From: AC-32 sp963754265
Lineage (GTDB): Bacteria > Actinomycetota > Thermoleophilia > Gaiellales > Gaiellaceae
Direction: 5' to 3'
Assembly (NCBI GenBank): GCA_963754265.1
Contig: CAVWFB010000016.1
Coordinates: forward strand, 1 to 64,000
DNA length: 64,000 bases
Part shown: piece after piece, positions 34,619 through 42,849 of the stretch
Layout: the number at the start of each line of letters is the position of its first letter
Position numbering within the stretch: position 1 is the stretch's first letter
Translations under genes and position numbers: made by a program
The notes under the pieces: generated by a model
Seen by the model: only the letters and a program-made list of their open reading frames with translations
The model's database searches: none
What the model was told of the DNA's origin: nothing

Positions 34619-36291
34619 ATGAGGAACCCCCGTCAGGGGAGAGCACGGCAGGCCTCGCGGTCGATCCTTCGCGCAGCGATCCTGCTCGCTGCGCTGGGAG
34701 GAGCGCTTCTGCTGAGCCCCGGGGCCGCCAGGCCCGCTACGCCGGCGGCGTTCACGCCGACGGCCGGCCTTACGGGCGGAACTGAACCGCTCTGCGAGAG
34801 CCACGCGTCGCTCTGCCGCGACGCCTTCAAGACCCCGGGATCCGAGTACGTGGGGCACGACGAGCCGTCGCTTGCGTTCAAGTCGTCCGAGCCCGGCTCG
34901 GGGAACGACATGACGTACGAGGTGACGTTGCCGAAGGATCCGCCGACCAAGCCGAAGAACGACGGCTCCGGCGGGACCTGGAACTTCGAGCTCCGGCCGA
35001 CCTTCTGGCTCGGTCTTACGCTCTGCGACTCGGAGTCGGCGCCCGAGTTCACGAAGACCTGCACGCCCGACTCGGACACGAACAACCTCGTGGGGACGAA
35101 CCCCGCTGCTCCGGACTACATCGGCAAGCACCCCGGCAACGCCTTCCTGGAAGTGCAGTTCTACGGACCGGGCTACGTGCCGCAGTTCGAGGGCTTCGGC
35201 TGTTCCGCCACTCGCTACTGCGCGGCGATGACGATCGACAGCGTCACCGAGAACCAGAACAACGGGGTGTTCAACACGAACGCCTGCGACAACTACATCC
35301 TCGGCGGCCAGGAACCCGTCAACTGGGCGTACGTCACGAAGAGCGGCGTCTCGCAAGCTCCAGCCGACCCCCTCTTCACGGGGACGTTCGACAACCCGAA
35401 CTTCTCGGCGGTCAACCCGGATTACAACCGGGATCTGCTCATGAGCCCGGGCGACCGGATCCGGGTCCACATGCACGACACGCCAGCCGGGTACCGCGTC
35501 GACATGACCGACCTGAAGACCCACAAGAGCGGCTCGATGACGGCCTCGATCGCCAACGGGTTCGCGCACGTCCTCTACACGCCGGGCTCCGGCCCCTGCA
35601 AGTCGGCCCCGTACGCGTTCCACGCGGAGTACGACACTGCCAACCCGCGCGGGAACACGTGGTCGGCACACACGACCAACGTCTCGTACTCGGACGAGAT
35701 CGGGCACTTCGAGCACTGCCTCCAGCTGGACGCAAACTTCAACTGCGCGGTGGCCGGCTCCGACGACCCGACGCTGGACGATGACGACGTCGGCTGCGTT
35801 CCGGGCAAGGATGCGTTCGTCGTGCACATCAACGGCTGCTTCGGGGCCGACGACGACTTCGACGGGCCCTCGTACCAGAAGGACTGGCCCGGGACGAATC
35901 CCGACCCGAAGGTCGACCAAAAGCTGCATCCACAGCCGGTGCTCTTCACCAGCCCGACACGACGGGCGGGCACAACTATCCGGTGATCAACTTCGAGGCC
36001 GACCTGCCCGCGATCGAGAGCTCCTGCAACACGGTCACGGGTGCGGGCTGCGTCAACCCGCCGCCGGGCTCGCAGTTCTACCCCTTCTACTCGACCCGGG
36101 CCGACGGTGCCTCCTGCAGCTGGCAGGAGGGCGGCCCGTTCATCCCCGGGACGGTGAACGACTTCGGCGGGAGCTCCGCCGAGTTCGGATCGCTGCTCTC
36201 GACCACGTACCCGGTGGCCGGTTTCACGACCGTCCAGCGGTTCGAGAACTTCAACAGCGGCAACCTGGCCAACGCCTGCCCTGTGGGCTAG
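34619..36291 (+). CDS. secreted Cys-rich protein of unknown family, with frameshift
   Basis: The ATG at 34619 follows GAGGAGG. Signal peptide SILRAAILLAALGGALLLSP, then a long extracellular region rich in Cys, Asp and Gly (ACDNYILGGQEPVNWAY, DDDDVGCVPGKD). The frame ends near 35985, but 35960-36291 continues it in another frame (NYPVINFEADLPAIESSC). One missing C in a C run near 35957 explains the 3n+2 length; restored about 557 aa. No recognised enzyme motif. It separates pgk from tpiA. Confidence 0.75.
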
Positions 36292-36306
36292 CCAAGGCCA
36301 AGGTCC

Positions 36307-36349
36307 GAAGCGACGAAGGGAGCGGCTCGGCGCCGCTCCCTTCCGCTTC
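36307..36349 (+). terminator. terminator abutting the tpiA promoter
   Basis: Outer GAAGCG / CGCTTC and inner GAAGGGAGCGGC / GCCGCTCCCTTC form an 18-bp stem with a two-base bulge and TCGGC loop. The last base touches the tpiA -10 box. Confidence 0.65.
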
Positions 36350-36355
36350 TAAGAT
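36350..36355 (+). promoter_or_regulatory. -10 box of tpiA
   Basis: TAAGAT begins 15 bases before the GTG at 36365, immediately after the hairpin; tpiA-gpmI therefore has its own promoter. Confidence 0.55.
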
Positions 36356-36364
36356 CCGTCCGCA

Positions 36365-37060
36365 GTGCTGCTAGCCGCCAACTGGAAGATGTACAAGGGC
36401 CCGCGGGAGACGCGGGAGTTCTGCGAGGCGTTCAGCCCGCCGGAAGGAGTCGAGGCCGTGCTCTGCCCGCCGTTCGTCTCCTTGGCCGCCTCGGTCGAGA
36501 GCGGCCAGACGACGTTCGCGCAGAACGTGCACTGGGCCGACGAGGGCGCGTACACCGGCGAGGTCTCGGCTCCGATGTTGCTCGAGCTCGGCGTGGCAGG
36601 CGCAATCGTCGGCCATTCCGAGCGACGCCAGTACTTCGGCGAGACCGACGAGAGCGTGGCCCGCCGGACGGCCGAAGCGCTCGAGCAGGGCCTGCGTGTG
36701 ATCGCGTGCGTCGGCGAGTCGCTCGAGGAACGCGAGTCCGGCGAGATGGACCTCGTTCTGCGCGTCCAGGTAGAGGCGATCGCCGATGCCGCTGCCGGTC
36801 GCGAGGGGCTCGTGATCGCCTACGAGCCGGTCTGGGCGATCGGCACCGGCAAGACGGCGACGCCCGAGCAGGCCCGGGATGCCCACGCGTTCATCAAGGG
36901 CCTTCTCGATGCGCCCGTGCTCTACGGCGGCTCGGTCAAGCCCGAGAACGCGGCCGAGCTGCTTGCACAGGATGGGATCGACGGCGCACTAATCGGCGGC
37001 GCCTCGCTCGACGTGGAATCGTTCACGGCGATTTGCCGAGCGGCCACAATAATCTCGTAG
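36365..37060 (+). CDS. tpiA: triose-phosphate isomerase
   Basis: 231 aa, GTG start. NWKMYKG (Lys at the active site), IVGHSERRQYFGE (catalytic His), AYEPVWAIGTGKTA (catalytic Glu) and LYGGSVKPENA (phosphate loop). Shorter than the usual 250 aa, with short loops like those of compact TIMs. gpmI starts inside its last codons. Confidence 0.97.
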   Translation: MLLAANWKMYKGPRETREFCEAFSPPEGVEAVLCPPFVSLAASVESGQTTFAQNVHWADEGAYTGEVSAPMLLELGVAGAIVGHSERRQYFGETDESVARRTAEALEQGLRVIACVGESLEERESGEMDLVLRVQVEAIADAAAGREGLVIAYEPVWAIGTGKTATPEQARDAHAFIKGLLDAPVLYGGSVKPENAAELLAQDGIDGALIGGASLDVESFTAICRAATIIS

Positions 37061-38484
37061 TCCTCGTCGTTCTCGATGGCTGGGGCTGCGCCCCGGCGGG
37101 ACCGGGCAACGCCGTCGATCTCGCCGAGACGCCGGTGTTCGACCGGCTCTGGGCCGAGTACCCGCACACGACGCTGAAGGCCTCGGGCGAGGCGGTCGGC
37201 CTCCCGGCGGGCCAGATGGGCAACTCCGAGGTCGGTCACCTCACGATCGGCTCCGGGCGCGTGCTCGACCAGGACCTGCAGCGGATCAACCGCGCGATCG
37301 AGGACGGCTCCTTCTTCGAGAACCCGGCGCTCAGGGCGGCCTTCGACAAGGGCGGCGACGTGCACCTGCTCGGGCTCGTCTCCTCCGGCGGGGTCCACTC
37401 GCACCTCGACCATCTGCAGGCGCTGCTGCGCTTCGCGCCGGAGCGGACCTGGATCCACGCCTTCACCGACGGCCGCGACGTCTCGCCGACGTCGGCTGCG
37501 CACGACCTCGCCGAGCTTCCGACCGAGCGGATAGCAACCGTCGTCGGCCGGTACTACGCGATGGACCGCGACCAGCGCTGGGAGCGGACGCAGCGCGCCT
37601 ACGACGCGATCGTCGAAGGGAAGGGCGAGCAGGCGCAGGATCCGATCGCCGCCGTCGAGGCCAGCTACGAGGGCGGGGTCACGGACGAGTTCATCGAGCC
37701 GATCGTGCTCGAGGGCAGGCCTCGTCTTTCCAAGGCGGACGCCGCGGCGATCTTCTTCAACTTCCGCCCGGACCGGGCGCGTCAGCTGACCTGGAAGCTG
37801 CTCGACGACGGGTTCGACGTGACGACGATGACGCGCTACAGCGACGAGCTCGACTGCCCCGTCGCCTTCGCACCACAACGCGTGGAGGAGACGCTGGCGG
37901 AAGTGCTCGCGGAGAACGGCCTTCGCCAGCTCCACGCGGCCGAGACGGAGAAGTACGCCCACGTCACGTATTTCTTCAACGGCGGCCGTGAGGAGGAGTG
38001 GCCGGGGGAGACGCGACTGCTCGTCCCGAGCCCGCGGGAGGTCGGCACCTACGACAAGAAGCCGGAGATGTCCGCCTCGGAGGTCGTCGAGCGCTTCTGC
38101 GCGGCCCTCGAGCAGGACGGCTTCAGCTTCGCGATCGTGAACTTCGCCAACCCGGACATGGTCGGCCACAGCGGCGTGATCCCGGCGGTGGTCAAGGCCG
38201 TGGAGACCGCGGATGCGTGCCTGGGCCGCGTGGTGGAAACCGTCGAGCGCCTCGGCGGCGTAACCCTGATAACCGCCGACCACGGCAACGCCGAGACGAT
38301 GCTGGAGCCAGACGGCACGAGCCCCCACACCGCACACACCTCGAACCCCGTCCCGCTCGTGGTGACCGACCGGGGCATCCGCCTTCGCGACGACGGCGAG
38401 TTGAAGGATCTCGCGCCCACCGCGATTGCTTACCTCGGGCTCACGAAACCCTTACAGATGAGCGGGCAAAATGTCTGCATATGA
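37033..38484 (+). CDS. gpmI: cofactor-independent phosphoglycerate mutase
   Basis: 483 aa from the TTG at 37033, the only initiator near VVLVVLDGWG; it overlaps tpiA by 28 bases. The phosphorylated Ser lies in QMGNSEVGHLTIGSG, with metal ligands in DGRDVSPTSA, FANPDMVGHSG and LITADHGNAE. It interconverts 3- and 2-phosphoglycerate with Mn2+. Slightly short of the usual 510 residues. Confidence 0.96.
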   Translation: MPSGHNNLVVLVVLDGWGCAPAGPGNAVDLAETPVFDRLWAEYPHTTLKASGEAVGLPAGQMGNSEVGHLTIGSGRVLDQDLQRINRAIEDGSFFENPALRAAFDKGGDVHLLGLVSSGGVHSHLDHLQALLRFAPERTWIHAFTDGRDVSPTSAAHDLAELPTERIATVVGRYYAMDRDQRWERTQRAYDAIVEGKGEQAQDPIAAVEASYEGGVTDEFIEPIVLEGRPRLSKADAAAIFFNFRPDRARQLTWKLLDDGFDVTTMTRYSDELDCPVAFAPQRVEETLAEVLAENGLRQLHAAETEKYAHVTYFFNGGREEEWPGETRLLVPSPREVGTYDKKPEMSASEVVERFCAALEQDGFSFAIVNFANPDMVGHSGVIPAVVKAVETADACLGRVVETVERLGGVTLITADHGNAETMLEPDGTSPHTAHTSNPVPLVVTDRGIRLRDDGELKDLAPTAIAYLGLTKPLQMSGQNVCI

Positions 38485-38521
38485 CCCATTTTGGGTGCAT
38501 GCATCCGGCCGTCTTCGCGTC

Positions 38522-38527
38522 TATACT
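38522..38527 (+). promoter_or_regulatory. -10 box of the sigma-factor gene
   Basis: TATACT begins 15 bases before the TTG at 38537, supporting that start over the ATG at 38471. Confidence 0.55.
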
Positions 38528-38536
38528 CCGCAGGCC

Positions 38537-39127
38537 TTGTCCCTAGCCCAGCCAGACCCAGGCGTCCTTCGAAAGGCGCAACGCGGAGACGAGAGAGCGT
38601 TCTCGCTCATCCTCCGCGCCTACGAGACGCCCGTCTTCAACTACGTGCTCCGGCTCGTCGGCGGCAACCGCTCGCTCGCCGAGGACCTGACGCAGGAGGT
38701 CTTCCTGCGCGTCTACCAGGGCCTGCCGAAGTTCTCGCTCCGCTCGAAGTTCACGACCTGGCTGTTCCAGGTGACGAAGAACCGTGTGCTCGACGAGCTG
38801 CGGGCCAGTGAGCGCAGGCCGCGGTCGGTCGTGGCGCTCGACGACATCGCCCCGCTCGAGGTGCTGGACGCGCCGATCGAGCGGCTCGAGGAGATCGACG
38901 CGCTCTGGCGCGCGGTCGAGGATTTGAGCACCGACCTGAAGATGGCGCTCCTTCTGCGTGACGTCGTAGGGCTCTCGTACACGGAGATCGCCGACTCGCT
39001 CGAGATCACGCTTGCCACGGTCAAGTGGCGCATCTACAAAGCGCGCGAGGAAGTCCAGCTCGCGCTTGGGCGCGAGGGCATCAGCTTCGGCTCGGAGCGC
39101 GCCACCGCCTCCGCCGAATCCTCCTAG
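38537..39127 (+). CDS. ECF-like RNA polymerase sigma factor
   Basis: 196 aa from TTG 38537 (alternative ATG 38471). Region 2 is RAYETPVFNYVLRLVGG with DLTQEVFLRVYQGL and TTWLFQVTKNRVLDEL; region 4 is LSYTEIADSLEITLATVKWR. No region 1 or 3, as in group 4 sigma factors. No anti-sigma gene is beside it; the kinase at 39124 is convergent, sharing CTAG at the stops. Confidence 0.9.
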   Translation: MSLAQPDPGVLRKAQRGDERAFSLILRAYETPVFNYVLRLVGGNRSLAEDLTQEVFLRVYQGLPKFSLRSKFTTWLFQVTKNRVLDELRASERRPRSVVALDDIAPLEVLDAPIERLEEIDALWRAVEDLSTDLKMALLLRDVVGLSYTEIADSLEITLATVKWRIYKAREEVQLALGREGISFGSERATASAESS

Positions 39128-40176
39128 CGCGAGTAGCGGCGAAGCCAGGCGCTGAGATTCCGCGCCTGCTGCTGCGGAGTCGTGCCGCGCACGATCGGCT
39201 GGACGAGCGGTGCTCGCGGCTCGCGCTGCGGCTGTCCATTCGATCCGCGCGTGCCGAGGGCGATTCCGACCAGAAGCCCCGCGACGGCGAGCACGCCGGC
39301 CAGGACCCACCAGAACTTTCGCTTGTCGCGCGAGGCCGCCCGTGGGAGCGGCGTGGTCGGGGCCTCGGCGCCCGGCTCGAGCTCGGCGGCGAGTTCCGCC
39401 GCGGATGAGGGCCGGTAAGACGGGTTGCGGGCGAGCGAGCGCATGATCGCGTCCTCCACCGCGCGTGGCACCGCGGGCGCCAGCTCGCTCACGGGGGCGA
39501 TCGCTTCCTCGGCCTGCTTGGCGGCAAGGTCGGCGAGGGACTCGAATTCGTACGGCGGTCTGCCCGTGAGCAGCTCGTAGAGCACGGCGCCGAGCGAGTA
39601 GATGTCGGCCGCGGAGGTCACGTCCTCGCCGAGGGCCTGCTCCGGGGAGAGGTAGGCCGCGGTGCCGAGAATGGTGCCGATCTGCGTGAGTGCGGTCGTC
39701 TCCGCCGCACGCGCGATCCCGAAGTCGGCGATCTTGAGCGTGCCGTCGCTCCGCAGCAGGAGGTTCTGCGGCTTCACGTCGCGGTGGACGAGCCCCGCCT
39801 CGTGCGCGTGCTCGAGCCCGTGGCAGGCCTGGAGCCCGAGGGCGACCGCCTCGTCGGCGGGTAGCCGACCCCGCTCTCCGAGCAGCTCGGCGAGCGTCCG
39901 CCCCTCGACGTACTCCATCACGATGAACGGACCGCCGGCGTCTTCGCCGGCGTCGTACACGCCGACCACGTTCGGATGCGAGAGCCGCGCCGCCAGGCGG
40001 GCCTCGCGGAGGAATCGCCGGCGGAAGGCCTCGTCGCCGGCGAGGCTCTCGGCAAGCACCTTGACGGCCACCAGGCGGTCGAGCTCCGAGTCGCGCCCGA
40101 GGTAGACGGTGGCCATGCCGCCGTGCCCGAGCGGGCGCTCGAGCCGGTAGCGGCCGCCTCCGACGGTCGTCACCAC
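39124..40176 (-). CDS. membrane Ser/Thr protein kinase (PknB-like)
   Basis: 350 aa from GTG 40176, eight bases after the upstream TGA. Kinase motifs: GHGGMATVYLG loop, VAVKVL Lys, HRDVKPQNLL catalytic loop, ADFGIAR, and GTAAYLSPEQ. One membrane helix (FWWVLAGVLAVAGLLVGIALG, about 286-306) and a short external tail without PASTA repeats. Hanks-type kinase; the external tail is too short to sense muropeptides as PknB does. Operon with a lipoprotein and a phosphoesterase. Confidence 0.92.
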   Translation of the reverse strand: MVTTVGGGRYRLERPLGHGGMATVYLGRDSELDRLVAVKVLAESLAGDEAFRRRFLREARLAARLSHPNVVGVYDAGEDAGGPFIVMEYVEGRTLAELLGERGRLPADEAVALGLQACHGLEHAHEAGLVHRDVKPQNLLLRSDGTLKIADFGIARAAETTALTQIGTILGTAAYLSPEQALGEDVTSAADIYSLGAVLYELLTGRPPYEFESLADLAAKQAEEAIAPVSELAPAVPRAVEDAIMRSLARNPSYRPSSAAELAAELEPGAEAPTTPLPRAASRDKRKFWWVLAGVLAVAGLLVGIALGTRGSNGQPQREPRAPLVQPIVRGTTPQQQARNLSAWLRRYSR

Positions 40177-40181
40177 GTAGC

Positions 40182-40598
40182 TCAGCCTTCCTCCTGCCCG
40201 TCGTGCTTGCGTTTCTTCGTCTTCTCGTGCCCGCGGCCGTGCCCGTGCTCCTCGTCTCGTCCCTGGCCGCCGCCGGCCGCCGGCTGACACGAGCCGACCC
40301 GGCCGACGAGCCCGTTGACCGAGCTCGACAACGGCTCGAGGAACGCTTGCGGGATGCGGCCGGCATTGATCGCGGCGGTCACCTCCGAGCGTAGGGCCGT
40401 CGCCTGGGTGAGCGCACCACAGGTGTCACCGGCGTCGAGCCGGGAGGCGATCCGGTCCGCTCTGGCCGCGAGCTGGTGGGCCACCGCTCCCGGGAGCTTG
40501 GGCGGAGGCGTCGTCCGCTCTACCTGTCCGCTTCCGCCGCAGCCGGCGAGTAGAACCAAACAGCTAGAGGCCGCAAGCGAGGCGCTCTGCCAGCGCAT
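40182..40598 (-). CDS. hypothetical lipoprotein
   Basis: 138 aa. Lipobox LLAGC near residue 20 after a hydrophobic signal. A helical middle with two Cys (DTCGALTQATAL, RVGSCQP) could form a disulfide, and the tail is His/Lys-rich (EEHGHGRGHEKTKKRK). Gene lies five bases before the kinase start codon, so a sensor partner for the kinase is plausible, by position only. Confidence 0.75.
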   Translation of the reverse strand: MRWQSASLAASSCLVLLAGCGGSGQVERTTPPPKLPGAVAHQLAARADRIASRLDAGDTCGALTQATALRSEVTAAINAGRIPQAFLEPLSSSVNGLVGRVGSCQPAAGGGQGRDEEHGHGRGHEKTKKRKHDGQEEG

Positions 40599-41298
40599 CC
40601 GGCAACCCCCTCTCGCGAAGCTCGGCCTGAGTCCGCTCGACCGGATATTCGCTGCGCCGGAACGAGGCGCGCTGGGACTCGAAGTCGAGCAGCAGCCAGG
40701 CGGCGCGCGGGTCGCCGTCCCGCGGCTGGCCGACCGAGCCCGGATTGAGGAGGAGGCGGCCCGCGCCGAGATCGGCTTCCGTTCCCTGTGGGGCGAGGCC
40801 GCCGGCGAGCGCCCCGTCCTCGACCGCGATCGCCAAGGGGACGTGGCTGTGGCCGACCAGCACGAGCGGCTCTTCGGTCAGCTCCAGCGCGGCCGCGGCC
40901 GCTTCGGCGCTGAGCACGTAGTCCCAGACGGGGTCACGCGGGCTCGCGTGGAAGAGCTCGACGCCGTCGAGTCGGGCCGTCGGCCGCAAGGATTCCAGGT
41001 AGGAGCGTGAGCTCTCGGCAAGGACGCCGCGGGTCCACCGGGCTGCCGCCACTGCGTCTGGGCTGAAGTCGTGGAGGTCGAGCTCGCCGAGCACCCCGAG
41101 GTCGTGGTTGCCCGCCAGGCACATGGCGGCACGCCTCTCGACGGCTGCGCAGCAGGGGTTCGGGCGTGGCCCGTAGCCGACGAGATCGCCGAGACACCAG
41201 AGCTCGTCGGGCAGCTCCTGCTCGACGGCGTCGAGCACGGCCTGGAGGGCGTGCCAGTTAGCGTGGATGTCGGAGATGACCGCGACCCGCCTCGCCAA
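40564..41298 (-). CDS. calcineurin-like metallophosphoesterase (YfcE/MJ0936 type)
   Basis: 244 aa from the TTG at 41298, with TAATGT (41311-41306) 13 bases upstream. VAVISDIHANWHAL, CLGDLVGYGPRPN, LAGNHD and VLVGHSHVP give the full metal-binding set. Acts as a phosphodiesterase on a small or nucleic-acid substrate. Overlaps the lipoprotein start by 35 bases. Confidence 0.9.
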   Translation of the reverse strand: MARRVAVISDIHANWHALQAVLDAVEQELPDELWCLGDLVGYGPRPNPCCAAVERRAAMCLAGNHDLGVLGELDLHDFSPDAVAAARWTRGVLAESSRSYLESLRPTARLDGVELFHASPRDPVWDYVLSAEAAAAALELTEEPLVLVGHSHVPLAIAVEDGALAGGLAPQGTEADLGAGRLLLNPGSVGQPRDGDPRAAWLLLDFESQRASFRRSEYPVERTQAELRERGLPDALAERLACGL

Positions 41299-42487
41299 GG
41301 CGTCAACATTAGTCGCGCTCGCCGCAGGTTGGGTCGTGGCCGCGTGGCTGCTCTGGCGCACCTCGGTCCCGGGCGGTCTGCACCTGCCGCACGTCGACGC
41401 GCACCGCGAGTTCGGCGCGGCGATCCTGCGCCGCTCGGCCCGCTACGACGGCTTCCTGCGCTGGCTGTGGGTGGGTGCGACGCTCATCCAGCTCGGCACG
41501 CTCGTCGTGCTCGCGCTGCTCGGCCCGAGGATGGCGCGCGCCTGGGAACTCGGCCGGGTCGGCAAGGGCGTGATGGTCGGAGCCGTCACCACCCTCGCGC
41601 TCTGGGCCGTCGGGCTCCCTTTCGGCTTCGTCTCGCTCTGGTGGGGCCGCCGCTACGGGATCGAGAGACAGACCTACTGGGAGTGGGCGCTGAGCCAGTG
41701 GCCAGGCCTGCTCGGACAGGTCGCCGGCCTGACGATCGCGCTCACCATCCTCCTCCTGCTCGCCGGCCGCTTCAGGCAGCGCTGGTGGCTCATCGCCGGG
41801 CCGCTCTTCGTCCTCATCGGCCTCGTGCTCGTGCTCGTGCTCCCGTACCTGCAGACGATCGGCACACGACCTATGCACAAGACCGAGCTCGCCGCCCAGA
41901 TCCGGCAGCTCGCCCGCAAGGAGGGCGTGGGGAGCACCCCGGTGCGGATCGACAAGGTTCGCGACCAGACCACGGCGGCGAACGCGATGGCGACCGGGAT
42001 CGGCCCCTCGGCACGGGTCTTCATCTGGGACACCTTCCTCGACGGTCGCTTCACGCCGGGCGAGATCAAGGTCGTGGCCGCGCACGAGTTCGGCCACGTT
42101 GCCCACCGCCACATCTGGAAGGGGATCGGCTGGTCGGCGCTGATCACGATCCCCGGCTTCTTCGTCGTGGCCGTTCTCACCCGCCGCCGCGGTGGGATGG
42201 ACAAGCCCGAGGTGGTGCCGTTCGCGCTGCTCGTCCTCGCCGTCTTCGGCCTGCTGATCACGCCGTTCGGGAACGCGGTCTCGCGCCGCTACGAGGCGGA
42301 GGCGGACTGGTCGGCCCTGAAGGCGACTCAGGATCCGCGCAGCGCGGAGGGCGTCTTCCGCAAGTTCACGCTCTACGACCTCTCGCAGCCCAACCCGCCC
42401 GGCTGGTCGTACGTGTGGATCGACGACCACCCGACGGTGGTGCAGCGGATCGCGATGGCGCGGGCCTGGCGATCGACGGAGCGCTAG
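41267..42487 (+). CDS. M48 family membrane metalloprotease (Ste24/CaaX-type)
   Basis: 406 aa. Several hydrophobic helices from residue 10 to 215, then VVAAHEFGHVAHRHIW with the HEFGH zinc site and the distal ligand in RRYEAEADW. Related to CaaX prenyl proteases. The first ATG (41267, or 41276) overlaps the divergent phosphoesterase by about 30 bases; GTG 41336 would cut into helix 1. Confidence 0.87.
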   Translation: MSEMTATRLAKASTLVALAAGWVVAAWLLWRTSVPGGLHLPHVDAHREFGAAILRRSARYDGFLRWLWVGATLIQLGTLVVLALLGPRMARAWELGRVGKGVMVGAVTTLALWAVGLPFGFVSLWWGRRYGIERQTYWEWALSQWPGLLGQVAGLTIALTILLLLAGRFRQRWWLIAGPLFVLIGLVLVLVLPYLQTIGTRPMHKTELAAQIRQLARKEGVGSTPVRIDKVRDQTTAANAMATGIGPSARVFIWDTFLDGRFTPGEIKVVAAHEFGHVAHRHIWKGIGWSALITIPGFFVVAVLTRRRGGMDKPEVVPFALLVLAVFGLLITPFGNAVSRRYEAEADWSALKATQDPRSAEGVFRKFTLYDLSQPNPPGWSYVWIDDHPTVVQRIAMARAWRSTER

Positions 42488-42489
42488 CT

Positions 42490-42804
42490 CTAGGCCGCGT
42501 CGTCGTCGTCGTCGTCGTTCTCGGGCGTCTCCGGCAGGTTGCGGATCCCCTCACGCGACGACCACTTCGACCACGAGTCCTGCATCGCGTCGAGCAGCTC
42601 CTTCATGAACCTCGTCGACATGTTCACCCGCGAGACGACGACGCCCGGCACGTCGCCCTCCTCGACCTCGTGGTCGATGCGCGCGAAGGTGAGCGTGAAC
42701 TCGTAGTCGGAGAAGCTGATGTTGGCGAAGTTCGCGTAGACGCCCGCCAGGTTCTCCGGATCGAGATGGATGTTGAGCTGGCGCTCCTGGGCGTCCTCGT
42801 CCAC
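42490..42804 (-). CDS. DUF3467 family protein
   Basis: 104 aa, GTG start, TAGTAT (42819-42814) 15 bases upstream. PENLAGVYANFANISFSDYEFTL and VVVSRVNMSTRFMKELLDAM are the family core; the C-terminus is a run of Asp. Function unknown. Two bases separate its stop from that of the M48 gene. Confidence 0.85.
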   Translation of the reverse strand: MDEDAQERQLNIHLDPENLAGVYANFANISFSDYEFTLTFARIDHEVEEGDVPGVVVSRVNMSTRFMKELLDAMQDSWSKWSSREGIRNLPETPENDDDDDDAA

Positions 42805-42849
42805 CCGTCGAGGATACTACGAGGGTGATTTCCGCTCTCAGCGAGGCGC

